Source: CAIVVT01 sp052145115 (GTDB lineage: Bacteria > Acidobacteriota > Terriglobia > Bryobacterales > Bryobacteraceae). Taken from it: a DNA stretch of 64,000 nucleotides. The notes below the pieces were generated by a model. The model was not told the origin of the DNA. It made no database searches and was given only the letters and a program-made list of their open reading frames with translations. The DNA is taken from the NCBI GenBank assembly GCA_052145115.1, contig JBKQPG010000023.1:1-64000 (forward strand). Reading direction: 5' to 3'. The position numbers were made by a program, and so were the translations under genes. Below are positions 26,159 through 34,932 of the stretch, one piece after another. Positions within the stretch are counted from its first letter, which is position 1, and the number at the start of each line of letters is the position of its first letter.

Positions 26159-28210
26159 GTGAAACTGGCCAAGGTTCGCCGGATTTCGCAGATCGTCTTT
26201 CTGGCGCTGTTCCTGTGCCTGCTCTTGCAGACCGAGTTTCGCGGCTCGTTTCACACCCTCCAGGGCGATCCGCATCTCCCTTATCCGGTCCGCTGGTTCC
26301 TGGAGCTGGACCCGCTGATCGCGCTGGGCAGCGCTCTGGCCAGCCACGCGCTGTACCGCGGCCTGCTGTGGTCCCTGGCCATCCTCATCCCGACTCTGTT
26401 TCTGGGCCGCTTCTTCTGCGGCTGGATCTGCCCGCTGGGCACGGTCCATCACTGGATCAGCGGCTTCCGGTCGAAAAGCAAGCTGGGGGCCAGGCGCATC
26501 GAGTCGAACCGTTACCACCGTTGGCAGGAATTGAAATATTACCTGCTCGGCGCGCTGCTGGTGGCGGCGCTGCTCGGCTCGGGGCTTTACGGACTGCTGG
26601 ACCCCATTTCATTGCTGGTCCGGTCCCTGGCCATGGCCGTGCTGCCGGCCGCGAACTACGCCGTCAACTCGACTGTGGATGCGCTGTCGCGGACCGGCTG
26701 GAAAGCGTCGTGGTACGTCGGCGCGGCGCTGCATTTCTTCCTCAAGGACACGCTGCTGAACTTCAGCCAGCCCTACTTCCGGCAGGGAGTGTTGATCGGG
26801 CTGATTTTCGCCGCCATTCTCATCCTGAACCTGCGCTACACGCGCTTCTGGTGCCGGGCGCTGTGCCCGCTGGGCGCGTTGTTGGGAGTGGCCTCGCGCT
26901 GGTCGATCCTGGGTTTGGAAAAACGCGAGAGCCAGTGCACGGACTGCAATCGCTGCCAGCTCAATTGCCAGGGCGGCGACGATCCGATCCCCGGCCTCCG
27001 CTGGCGCCAGGCGGAGTGCCACCTGTGCATGAACTGCGTGGCCGAATGTCCAGAGAGCGGGCTCGCTTTCCGTTTCTTCCCCGCGACCAAAACGACCCGC
27101 GAGGGGCCGGACCTGGAGCGGCGCCGCGTCCTGACCAGCCTGGCGGCCGGCGCGGTGCTGCTGCCCTTGTTCCGCAGCACGCCCGGCCTGGCCGTGGAGC
27201 AGAGCCGGGCCCGCATCCGCCCTCCCGGGGCGCTGGATGAGTTCAACTTTCTGGAGCGCTGCATCCGCTGCGCGGAGTGCATGAAGGTCTGCCCCAACCA
27301 CGCCTTGCACCCCAGCTTCGCGGAGGCCGGCGCGGAGGGTCTGTGGACGCCGGTGCTGGTTTCGCGCATCGGCTACTGCGAGCCGGGCTGCGTGCTGTGC
27401 GGCCAGGTCTGCCCGACAGGCGCCATCTGGGAATTCACTCTGAAAGAGAAGGGTTGGACCGGCGGAGCCAGCGCCAGCCCGATCCGCCTGGGCACCGCGT
27501 TCTACGATCGCGGGCGCTGCCTGCCGTGGGCCATGGCCACGGAGTGCATTGTCTGCGAGGAGTGGTGCCCGACCACGCCCAAGGCAATCTATCTCCGGCC
27601 GGCCGATGTGGTTGATCGCGCAGGAGCAACCCGGCGTGTCCGGCAGCCTTACGTCGATCCCGCGCTGTGCGTCGGCTGCGGGGCCTGCGAGCACACCTGT
27701 CCCGTGAAGGACCAACCGGCGGTTACCGTGAGCAGTGTGGGGGAAAGCCGGTCGAAGACCAACCAGATGCTGCTCCAGCGAGCCGCCGAAAAGCCTGCGG
27801 CGCTGCTGCCGCCGACGAGCGCCTCGGGCCTGTGGCGCAAGACCGGAGAGACGCGGGTCTTTGCCGCGGCCGATTTGTGGAAATACGTGGACGGCGACGC
27901 CGAGCGCTATCTGCACGCCGGCGTGCAGCAGACGTTCACGGCTCCGTATCGGCAACCGGGCGGCGCCGACGCGGTGGCGGATGTGCACCTCCTGGCCGCC
28001 GCCGCCCAGGCGCAGGCGCTGTTCGAATCCGAGTCGGCCGCGGGCAGCCGTCCGGCCAAGATCGGTTCCGGCGGCCGCACCTACGGCCCAAGCGTGACCT
28101 TCTGGCAGGGCCGCTGCTTCGTACGGCTGACGGCCTATCAGGACGTCGGCGACACCCTGCTGGATCTGGCCGGAGCTATGGAAGCCGCGCTCCAATCGTG
28201 CTATAAGTAA
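26159..28210 (+). CDS. NapH-NapG-like iron-sulfur membrane protein with a C-terminal DUF6599-like domain
   Basis: A 683-residue protein. Residues 1-315 are a NapH/NosR-type quinol-interacting membrane module with several helices, FFCGWICPLG (86-94) and FWCRALCPLG (230-239), and two cytoplasmic-type 4Fe-4S clusters (C260-C294 region). At 320-345 an internal RRRVLTSLAAGAVLLP resembles the twin-arginine leader of NapG. Residues 365-520 are a NapG-like ferredoxin with four Cys-rich motifs (CIRCAECMKVCP, CEPGCVLCGQVCP, CIVCEEWCP, CVGCGACEHTCP). Residues 560-683 (LWKYVDGDAERYL...) look like DUF6599. It probably passes electrons from the quinone pool across the membrane. It starts at GTG 26159 and is first of a four-gene operon with gaps of 17, 1 and 1 bases. 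Confidence 0.82.
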   Translation: MKLAKVRRISQIVFLALFLCLLLQTEFRGSFHTLQGDPHLPYPVRWFLELDPLIALGSALASHALYRGLLWSLAILIPTLFLGRFFCGWICPLGTVHHWISGFRSKSKLGARRIESNRYHRWQELKYYLLGALLVAALLGSGLYGLLDPISLLVRSLAMAVLPAANYAVNSTVDALSRTGWKASWYVGAALHFFLKDTLLNFSQPYFRQGVLIGLIFAAILILNLRYTRFWCRALCPLGALLGVASRWSILGLEKRESQCTDCNRCQLNCQGGDDPIPGLRWRQAECHLCMNCVAECPESGLAFRFFPATKTTREGPDLERRRVLTSLAAGAVLLPLFRSTPGLAVEQSRARIRPPGALDEFNFLERCIRCAECMKVCPNHALHPSFAEAGAEGLWTPVLVSRIGYCEPGCVLCGQVCPTGAIWEFTLKEKGWTGGASASPIRLGTAFYDRGRCLPWAMATECIVCEEWCPTTPKAIYLRPADVVDRAGATRRVRQPYVDPALCVGCGACEHTCPVKDQPAVTVSSVGESRSKTNQMLLQRAAEKPAALLPPTSASGLWRKTGETRVFAAADLWKYVDGDAERYLHAGVQQTFTAPYRQPGGADAVADVHLLAAAAQAQALFESESAAGSRPAKIGSGGRTYGPSVTFWQGRCFVRLTAYQDVGDTLLDLAGAMEAALQSCYK

Positions 28211-28227
28211 GGCGTAATCGGACCTCT

Positions 28228-29166
28228 ATGTCTAGAATGGACAGGCGGGAGTTCCTGGGCGCCTCCATGGCGGCGGCGCTGGCCCCGGCGGAGCCGTCCA
28301 GGGTCGTGATTGCGCGTGATCCGTCGCTGCACGGTCCCGATGAGGCGCGTGTCGAAAAGCTCCTGGACCGGGCCGTCCAGTCGTTCTTCGGCCGCGATAA
28401 CCCGCTGGAGGCCTGGAAGCTGATCGCCCGGCCGGGGGAAACGGTGGGCTTGAAGGTGAATTGCCTGGCCGGACGCGGCGCCTCGACCCGCACAGTGTTG
28501 GTCGAAGCGGTCATCGAGCGGCTCCAGCAGGCCGGCATCCGCGGCCCGGACATCGTCATCTGGGACCGCTTGAACTCCGATCTCGAAAGCGCCGGTTTCC
28601 CCGTGGGAGTGCGGCGCGACAAAGTCCGCTTCATCGGCAACGATTCGGCGGGCTACGAGGACGACCTCGCCATGTTCGGCAGCGCCGGCAGCCTGCTCTC
28701 CCTGACCCTCACGCGCCAGTGCCATGTGGTCATCAATTTGCCGGTTCTGAAGGACCACGGCATCGTCGGCGTGACCATGGCGTTGAAGAACATGTTCGGC
28801 GCCATCCACAATCCGAACAAGTACCACCTGAACGCCGGCGATCCTTACGTCGCGGACGTCTACGCTCTGCCCGCCGTCCGGCAGAAGGTTCGGCTGACGA
28901 TTTGCGACGCGCTGACGGCCCAGTACGAAGGCGGCCCATCCTACATGCCGCAGTGGTCGTGGCCGTTCAACGGAGTTTTCGTCGCCACCGATCCCGTGGC
29001 CCTGGACACAGTCGGCTGGCAGATCATTGAGGCCAAACGCAAGGAGATGGGCTTCAAGAGCCTGCAGGCGGTCAAGCGCGCGCCGAACTACATCGCCACC
29101 GCGGCCGATGCCCAGCACCGCCTGGGCACCAACGACGTGCGCTTCATCCGCCGCGTGGAGGTGTGA
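28228..29166 (+). CDS. DUF362 protein with a twin-arginine leader
   Basis: A 312-residue protein of the DUF362 family, whose function is unknown. The leader MSRMDRREFLGASMAAALAP has a twin-arginine motif, so export is likely. The domain shows GETVGLKVNCLAGRGASTR, HVVINLPVLKDHGIVGVTMALKNMFGAIHNPNKYH and VFVATDPVALDTVGWQIIE, the usual conserved blocks with many polar residues. No ferredoxin motif is present, unlike longer DUF362 proteins. An alternative ATG at 28237 is in frame. It sits between the iron-sulfur membrane protein and the radical SAM enzyme in the same operon, and a second DUF362 gene lies at 33921. Confidence 0.83.
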   Translation: MSRMDRREFLGASMAAALAPAEPSRVVIARDPSLHGPDEARVEKLLDRAVQSFFGRDNPLEAWKLIARPGETVGLKVNCLAGRGASTRTVLVEAVIERLQQAGIRGPDIVIWDRLNSDLESAGFPVGVRRDKVRFIGNDSAGYEDDLAMFGSAGSLLSLTLTRQCHVVINLPVLKDHGIVGVTMALKNMFGAIHNPNKYHLNAGDPYVADVYALPAVRQKVRLTICDALTAQYEGGPSYMPQWSWPFNGVFVATDPVALDTVGWQIIEAKRKEMGFKSLQAVKRAPNYIATAADAQHRLGTNDVRFIRRVEV

Positions 29167-29167
29167 C

Positions 29168-30265
29168 ATGCAGCGCCGCGAGTTCCTTCAGATCGCTGCT
29201 CTGCCCTGCCTGGCGGGCGGGGCGCTGGCCGCGGGCGATCCCGACGCCAAGTTCGTCGTCGAGGCCAAGTTCTACGAGAAGCAGCCCTTCAAGAAAATCA
29301 AGTGCAAGCTGTGCCCGCGCGAATGCGTGATCGACGACCGCGAGCGGGGCTATTGCGGCGTGCGTGAAAACCGCGGCGGTGTCTATCACTCGCTGGTTCA
29401 TTCGCGCGTCTGCGCGGCGCATGTCGATCCCATCGAGAAAAAGCCGCTGTTCCACTTTCACCCCGGCTCGCTGGCCTTCTCCATCGCCACGGCCGGCTGC
29501 AACGTGAACTGCAAGATGTGCCAGAACTGGGACATTTCTCAGTCGCGGCCGGAGCAGGTGCGCAGCGCTTACTGGCCTCCCGGCGAGGTCGTTCGCCAGG
29601 CCAAGGAATCCGGCTCGCCAGTCATCGCCTACACTTACAGCGAGCCGGTGATCTTCTACGAGTACATGGCCGACGTGGCGCAGGCGGCGCGCGCGGCCGG
29701 CGTGAAGAGCGTCGTCGTCACCGGCGGCTACATCCAGACCGATCCGCTCAAGGAGCTTTGCAAGCACGTCGACGCGATCAAAGTCGATCTGAAGGGCTTC
29801 TCGCAACAGTTCTACGCCGACGTCGTGCACGGCGAATTGAAGTTCGTGCTCGACGGCCTGGTGACGATGAAGAAGCTCGGCATGTGGACCGAGATTGTCT
29901 ATCTCGTGATCCCGACGTTGAACGATTCGGAGAGCGAGTTCCGCGCAGTGTCCGCCTGGGTCAAGACCGAGTTGGGGCCGGACGTCCCGCTGCACTTCAC
30001 CCGGTTCCATCCCGAATACCTGCTGAAGAATCTGCCCCCGACGCCCGTCTCGACGCTGGATCGCGCCAAGGCCATCGCCGACGCCGAGGGGCTGCACTTC
30101 GTCTACGTGGGCAACGTGCCGGGCCATCCCGGCGAAAACACGGTTTGCCCAAAATGCAGGAAGACAGTGATCGAGCGCGAAGGGTTCTCGATCAACAGCG
30201 ATCACATCCGCCATGGCAAATGCGAATACTGCCATCAGCCCATCCCGGGCGTGTGGGGAGCCTGA
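29168..30265 (+). CDS. AmmeMemoRadiSam system radical SAM enzyme with a leader sequence
   Basis: A 365-residue radical SAM protein, the enzyme component of the uncharacterised AmmeMemoRadiSam system. The SAM-cluster motif is C111-NVN-C115-KM-C118. A Cys-rich segment comes before it (C46, C49, C53, C63 in KCKLCPRECVIDD...GYCG), as in PflA-like relatives. The C-terminus has a zinc-ribbon or rubredoxin-like pair, C327-PK-C330 and C352-EY-C355. Unusually, residues 1-24 (MQRREFLQIAALPCLAGGALA) look like a twin-arginine or lipoprotein leader on an enzyme class that is normally cytosolic. It starts 1 base after the DUF362 stop and ends 1 base before the Memo-AMMECR1 gene. Confidence 0.9.
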   Translation: MQRREFLQIAALPCLAGGALAAGDPDAKFVVEAKFYEKQPFKKIKCKLCPRECVIDDRERGYCGVRENRGGVYHSLVHSRVCAAHVDPIEKKPLFHFHPGSLAFSIATAGCNVNCKMCQNWDISQSRPEQVRSAYWPPGEVVRQAKESGSPVIAYTYSEPVIFYEYMADVAQAARAAGVKSVVVTGGYIQTDPLKELCKHVDAIKVDLKGFSQQFYADVVHGELKFVLDGLVTMKKLGMWTEIVYLVIPTLNDSESEFRAVSAWVKTELGPDVPLHFTRFHPEYLLKNLPPTPVSTLDRAKAIADAEGLHFVYVGNVPGHPGENTVCPKCRKTVIEREGFSINSDHIRHGKCEYCHQPIPGVWGA

Positions 30266-30266
30266 T

Positions 30267-31745
30267 ATGAAGCGTGTTCTGCTGGTTGCGGCATTACTGT
30301 TTGGCGCGCTGTCGTGCGCCCGCCCGCAGGGTGTGCGCGAGCCGGCGGTCGCCGGCGCGTTTTATCCCGGCGACCCCAAGGAGCTGGCCGCGATGGTCGA
30401 CGGATTCATCGCCAAGGCGCAGCCGCCGCAGATTCAAGACGTCATAGCGCTGGTTTCGCCGCACGCCGGCTATCCTTATTCGGGGCAGGTCGCGGCGTAT
30501 TCCTACGCGCTGCTCAAGGGCCGCAAGATTTCGCGCGTGGTCGTGATCGCGCCCTCGCACTACGACGCCTTCGACTTCACATCGGTGTTTGACGGTAGCG
30601 CCTATAAGACGCCGCTCGGCACGGTCCCCGTCGATCGGGCGTTCGTGGCGAAACTGGCCTCCGCGGGGGGCTCCATCCGCTTGTCGGGCCATGGGCACAC
30701 CGTCACGCCGGACAAGCGCGAGCATGCGCTCGAGGATCAGTTGCCGTTCTTGCAGCGCCTGCTGGGCCAGTTCGAACTGGTGCCCGTCGTGATGGGCCGC
30801 CAGGACTATGGGGCCAGTCGCGACCTGGGCGTCGCCGTCGCCAGGCTCATCACCGGACCGGAGACGCTCATCCTGGCCAGCTCGGACCTGTCGCACTATC
30901 ATCCCTACGAATACGCGGTGAATGTGGACCACAAAACGCTGCGGGCCATCGAGGAGTGGGACTACTTGAGCCTTTCGCATAACTTCGAGCGCAACATCTG
31001 GGAGGCCTGCGGCGGCGCGCCCATCGTGGCCGCCATGATTGCAGCCGAACGGCTCGGCGCCAACAAGGCGACGGTTCTCAAGTACGCCAACTCGGGCGAT
31101 GTCAATGGCGACAAGACCCGCGTGGTGGGCTACGGCGCGGTGGCCATCTATAAGGCGCCCGGCGGGGCGGCCGCCGCGCGCCCCGAGTTCAGCTTGAACG
31201 GCCAGGAGAAAGCGGAGCTGCTCAGCCTGGCGCACCGCAGCGTGGAAGCCGCGGTGAAAGAGCACAAGCTCTACGACTATACGGTGGAGGGTTCGAGCTC
31301 GCTCACGCAGGAGCGGGGTGCATTCGTCACACTGCGAGAGCACGGCGATCTGCGCGGCTGCATCGGCTACACGTCGCCCATCAAGCCCTTGCCGCTGGTC
31401 GTGCGCGACGTCGCGGCATATGCGGCCATGCAGGATCCGCGTTTCTCTCCGGTGTCGCCGCAGGAGTTGGGCCAGTTGGAGTACGAGATCTCGGTCCTGT
31501 CTCCGCTGCACCATCTGCGCGATACCAGGCAGATCGAAATCGGCACGGACGGGCTTCTGATCGTTAAGGGCGACAAAGAAGGGCTGCTGCTGCCGCAGGT
31601 CGCCTCGGACGAGCACTGGGACCGCAAGACATTCCTGGAGCAGCTCTGCCGCAAGGCCGGACTGCCCACAGATGCATGGCGCGATCCGGCCTCCGACATT
31701 TTCGCCTTCACGGCGCTGGTCTTCGGCGAGCACGCGCGGCAATAG
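30267..31745 (+). CDS. AmmeMemoRadiSam B-A fusion (Memo plus AMMECR1), probable lipoprotein
   Basis: A 492-residue protein. Residues 1-17 look like a lipoprotein-type signal (MKRVLLVAALLFGALSC). Residues about 22-296 are the Memo domain with metal-site residues H66 (SPHAGYPYSG), H98 (APSHYDAF), H210 (SDLSHYH) and C248 (EACGGAPI). Residues about 308-492 are the AMMECR1 domain with LRGCIG at 362-367 after FVTLREHGD. The two are separate proteins in many genomes, and fusion supports a joint role. Function is unknown, though Memo is related to extradiol dioxygenases and can bind metal. It is last in the operon and overlaps the convergent 31708 gene by 38 bases at the 3' ends. Confidence 0.9.
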   Translation: MKRVLLVAALLFGALSCARPQGVREPAVAGAFYPGDPKELAAMVDGFIAKAQPPQIQDVIALVSPHAGYPYSGQVAAYSYALLKGRKISRVVVIAPSHYDAFDFTSVFDGSAYKTPLGTVPVDRAFVAKLASAGGSIRLSGHGHTVTPDKREHALEDQLPFLQRLLGQFELVPVVMGRQDYGASRDLGVAVARLITGPETLILASSDLSHYHPYEYAVNVDHKTLRAIEEWDYLSLSHNFERNIWEACGGAPIVAAMIAAERLGANKATVLKYANSGDVNGDKTRVVGYGAVAIYKAPGGAAAARPEFSLNGQEKAELLSLAHRSVEAAVKEHKLYDYTVEGSSSLTQERGAFVTLREHGDLRGCIGYTSPIKPLPLVVRDVAAYAAMQDPRFSPVSPQELGQLEYEISVLSPLHHLRDTRQIEIGTDGLLIVKGDKEGLLLPQVASDEHWDRKTFLEQLCRKAGLPTDAWRDPASDIFAFTALVFGEHARQ

Positions 31746-33906
31746 CCGGCGGCAGACCGGCGAGCGCCATCAGCAGCGCCGTGCGTTCGAAGCCGAACAC
31801 CGGGATCAGCCACGCGCTGAACAGAATCGCGCCGATGCACGCTCCTGCCAGGTCGAGGGCATACAGCATGCCCGGCGCGCCGGCCGCCGAAATGCGGCTC
31901 GCCACTGGAAACTGATACCCGCCCAGCGCCCCGCAAAGCACCGCCAACAGAGTGAACAGGATCGGCGGGGTGAGCGGCATGCCGAGGCAAATCAGGATCG
32001 GCGCCACCGCCGCCAGGCACTGCAGCGCCGCCAGGCCCGGGCCGCGCCGTGCTCGCAGCGCCAACCAGCTTCCCAGCGCCATGCCGGCCATGAAACTCGC
32101 CGTCACCAGCGCCAGTTGTTGGTACACGTAGCCGTAGACGGCCTGGAATCCCAGCAACAGCAGGATTTCCAGCCCAATCATCGTGAAGCCCATGCTGGCG
32201 ACGCACGTCCCCGCCACGGCCCGGCGCAGATACCCCGCTGCGGCCAGTACCGCCGATAGAAGGAACGTCACGATGGCCAGCCAGCGGAAGCTGGTCCCCG
32301 CCGCGGCCTGGAACAGACGCAGGTAAATGGAGCGAAAGCGCGAGCCCCACAGCGCCACATCGAAAAAATAGGCGATGGGCGCGAAGTCGTGGTTAATCGG
32401 CGTGCCCGGCCGTGCCTGGAGCTGCGCTTCGAGGTCGGCCCGCCGGTCGGCGCTCAACCGGAAGGGCAGAAAGTACTCGCGCACATACTGCGTCCGCAGA
32501 TGCCGCGCCTGCAGACGCGCGATCAGCTGCTGCGGGTCCAGCGTGAGCGCGCCTTGTGTCTGCGCGGCAAAAAAGTGAACGCTTGGCCCGGGCATCGCCA
32601 CAACCGCGGGGAAAACCTCGCCGAGAGTCGCTTGGATACAGCGCAGGAAGGCCGCCAGCTCCGGGCTGATGTAGTCTTCGGCGGCCGTCAACTGGAACGA
32701 CAGCACGCCCCCGGCATTGAGCCGGCCCGCGGCCTCGCGGAAGAACTCCTCGGTGTAAAAGCGGTTCAACTGCGCGGTTTGCGGGTCGGCCAGGTTCACG
32801 ATGATCACGTCGTACATCGTGCCGCTCTTTTTCACAAACAGCCGGCCGTCAATCGGGTGAATGTGAATCCGCGCGTCCGCGGCGATCAGGCGCCACTGCT
32901 CGGGAAAGTGCTTGCGCGCGAGTTCCAGAATGGCCGGGTCGAGCTCCACGTAGTCGGCGCTCTGCAGCGTGGGATGCTGGAACGCCTGCATCAGCGACCC
33001 GTTAAGGCCGCCGCCGATCAACAGCAGGTTGCGCGGTGCCGGATGCTCGAGCAGCGCGTAGTGCACCGCCTCCTCGGCCGCGGCCGCATCGGGGACATTG
33101 AACGAGGGCAGCCCGTTTTCGTACAGCGTCTGCGTCTCTTCCGTTTTCACCACCACCAGATTGCCGTAGCGCGAATTGCGCGCCGCCACCACCTGGAAGC
33201 CTTGCCACAGCCGTTCGAGCGATCTGGTCTCCAGGGCAGAGAACGCGGGGTAGGCCGCCAGAGGAAGCAGCACCAGCCCGGCCGCCACCGCAGGCCGCCG
33301 GAACCAGCCCGGCCTCAAGAGCGTTCCCGCTGCTATCAGATTGAGCCAGGCCACCAGGAATGCCACTTGCATTGAACTCGCCGGCCCCAAGAAAATGAGC
33401 GCCGCCGAGACGCCTCCCAGGCCCGCCCCAAGCGTTTCCATGAGGTACACCGATCCGGCGGCCTGTGCCGTCGTCTGTGCCGTGGAGGACGCGTAGCAGC
33501 GCACGCCGCTTGAAAAGAGTGCACCACACAGAACACAAATGACGCTCAGCGTGGAAAGCGCGGTCAGCAGTACCGCGCCCGGCCCGAGGATTTCGCCGGG
33601 CATGGCATGGAACGCCAGGCGACTCCAACGCACCGCGGCAATCGACAGCGGCAGCACGGCCGCAATCAGCATCTGCAGCACCGCCATCTGTCGGCCCGCA
33701 TCGGTGTTGCGCGGCGCCAGCAGGCTGCCCAGGGCCGTCCACAGCAGCCACGCCGCCAGCATCAGACCGAGCGCGATTTCATTGCCCGAGGAGACGACTA
33801 TCAGTTCGCGCATCAACACAATCTGCGCCACGACGGCCGTGAATCCGATCAGAACCAGCGATGGCCTCACATCAACACGATTAGACTGGTAACGGGCGCG
33901 AGTCAA
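31708..33906 (-). CDS. Membrane protein with a degenerate spermidine-synthase domain
   Basis: A 732-residue protein. Residues about 15-225 (six helices) and 540-725 (six to seven helices) flank a soluble domain at 240-470 with the spermidine synthase/methyltransferase fold. The fold shows YGNLVVVKTEETQTLYENG, LLLIGGGLNG, DYVELDPAILELAR and MYDVIIVNLADP. In true aminopropyltransferases the last motif is DSxDP with a catalytic Asp. Here it is NLADP, and GGGDGG is GGGLNG, so polyamine synthesis is unlikely. The reaction is unknown. Its 3' end overlaps the Memo-AMMECR1 gene, and it is divergent from the second DUF362 gene (14-base gap), which ties it to this locus. Confidence 0.8.
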   Translation of the reverse strand: MTRARYQSNRVDVRPSLVLIGFTAVVAQIVLMRELIVVSSGNEIALGLMLAAWLLWTALGSLLAPRNTDAGRQMAVLQMLIAAVLPLSIAAVRWSRLAFHAMPGEILGPGAVLLTALSTLSVICVLCGALFSSGVRCYASSTAQTTAQAAGSVYLMETLGAGLGGVSAALIFLGPASSMQVAFLVAWLNLIAAGTLLRPGWFRRPAVAAGLVLLPLAAYPAFSALETRSLERLWQGFQVVAARNSRYGNLVVVKTEETQTLYENGLPSFNVPDAAAAEEAVHYALLEHPAPRNLLLIGGGLNGSLMQAFQHPTLQSADYVELDPAILELARKHFPEQWRLIAADARIHIHPIDGRLFVKKSGTMYDVIIVNLADPQTAQLNRFYTEEFFREAAGRLNAGGVLSFQLTAAEDYISPELAAFLRCIQATLGEVFPAVVAMPGPSVHFFAAQTQGALTLDPQQLIARLQARHLRTQYVREYFLPFRLSADRRADLEAQLQARPGTPINHDFAPIAYFFDVALWGSRFRSIYLRLFQAAAGTSFRWLAIVTFLLSAVLAAAGYLRRAVAGTCVASMGFTMIGLEILLLLGFQAVYGYVYQQLALVTASFMAGMALGSWLALRARRGPGLAALQCLAAVAPILICLGMPLTPPILFTLLAVLCGALGGYQFPVASRISAAGAPGMLYALDLAGACIGAILFSAWLIPVFGFERTALLMALAGLPPAIAARARRRPAP

Positions 33907-33920
33907 ACGCCCCCTGCTGT

Positions 33921-34904
33921 ATGGGCCCCGATTCGTCTCCGCTTCGACGCCGCGACGCCCTCCTGCGGCTCCTGCGCGCCGGCGGCGTGGGCGCCTCCGC
34001 CACGGCAGCCGGAGTGTGGCTGAGCTGGCGCAGCCGCCGTCCCCAGGAGGCCGCGCTGGCCGTGGCGCAGCGCAATCTGTCCGTGGCGCCTGACGCTCAG
34101 CGGCCCTCCATGGTGGTGGCGCAGGGCGACGATCCGGCGGCGCTGGTTCGTCTGGCCGTTGAGCGCCTGGGCGGCATGCGGCGCTTCATCGCGCCTGGAG
34201 ACGTCGTCGTCGTCAAGCCCAACGCGGCGTGGGACCGCACTCCGGAACAGGCCGCCAACACCAACCCGGAGGTCGTCGCCGCCCTCGTCCGGCTATGTCT
34301 GGAAGCCGGAGCTCGCAAGGTGATCGTCGCCGACGCACCGGTCAACGATGCCCGCAGCACCTTTGAACGCAGCGGCATCGCGGCGGCTGCGAGCTCCGCC
34401 GGCGCGGAGCTCGTTCTGCCCGAAGCGCGTCTGTTCCGCGACGTCGATCTGCGCGGCGAGGTCCTGGGCGTCTGGCCGGTGCTCGAGCCGTTCCTGACCG
34501 CCGACAAAGTGATCAACGTGCCCATCGCGAAGCACCACAGCCTGACCGGCGCCACGCTGGGCGTGAAAAACTGGTATGGCATTCTCGGCGGCCAGCGCCA
34601 GCGGCTCCATCAGCGCATCCACGAAAGCCTGGCCGACCTGCTGGCTTTCCTCCGCCCCACTCTGACCGTCCTGGACGCTTACCGGGTGCTGATTCGCAAT
34701 GGCCCGACCGGCGGCAGCCTGAACGACGTGTCTCTCAAGAAAACGGTGATCGCCAGCACCGACCCCGTCGCCGTGGACGCCTACGCCGCGCAGGCCTGGT
34801 GGGGTCTGGACGAACGCCAACTCGTCTACCTGAAGCTGGCTGCGGATCGGAACCTCGGCACGACTCGTTTCGATTCCCTGCGTGTGGACTCCGTGAGTCT
34901 GTAA
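33921..34904 (+). CDS. Second DUF362 protein, membrane-anchored
   Basis: A 327-residue DUF362 protein. The N-terminus RRRDALLRLLRAGGVGASATAAGVWLSW is a twin-arginine-like signal anchor. The domain has GDVVVVKPNAAWDRTPEQAANTNPEVVAALVRLC, ARKVIVADAPVNDARSTFERSG, KVINVPIAKHHSLTGATLGVKNWYGILGG and VIASTDPVAVDAYAAQAWW. These are the same blocks as the 28228 protein, but the two are clearly diverged. Function unknown. It starts 14 bases from the divergent membrane protein and ends 28 bases before the convergent redoxin gene. Confidence 0.83.
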   Translation: MGPDSSPLRRRDALLRLLRAGGVGASATAAGVWLSWRSRRPQEAALAVAQRNLSVAPDAQRPSMVVAQGDDPAALVRLAVERLGGMRRFIAPGDVVVVKPNAAWDRTPEQAANTNPEVVAALVRLCLEAGARKVIVADAPVNDARSTFERSGIAAAASSAGAELVLPEARLFRDVDLRGEVLGVWPVLEPFLTADKVINVPIAKHHSLTGATLGVKNWYGILGGQRQRLHQRIHESLADLLAFLRPTLTVLDAYRVLIRNGPTGGSLNDVSLKKTVIASTDPVAVDAYAAQAWWGLDERQLVYLKLAADRNLGTTRFDSLRVDSVSL

Positions 34905-34932
34905 TTCGCGCCCGGCTCACTGCGGGAACGCA

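Noticed and set aside
31708..33906. Functional spermidine synthase
   Set aside because: The catalytic Asp of the DSxDP motif is Asn and the glycine-rich SAM-like motif is altered.
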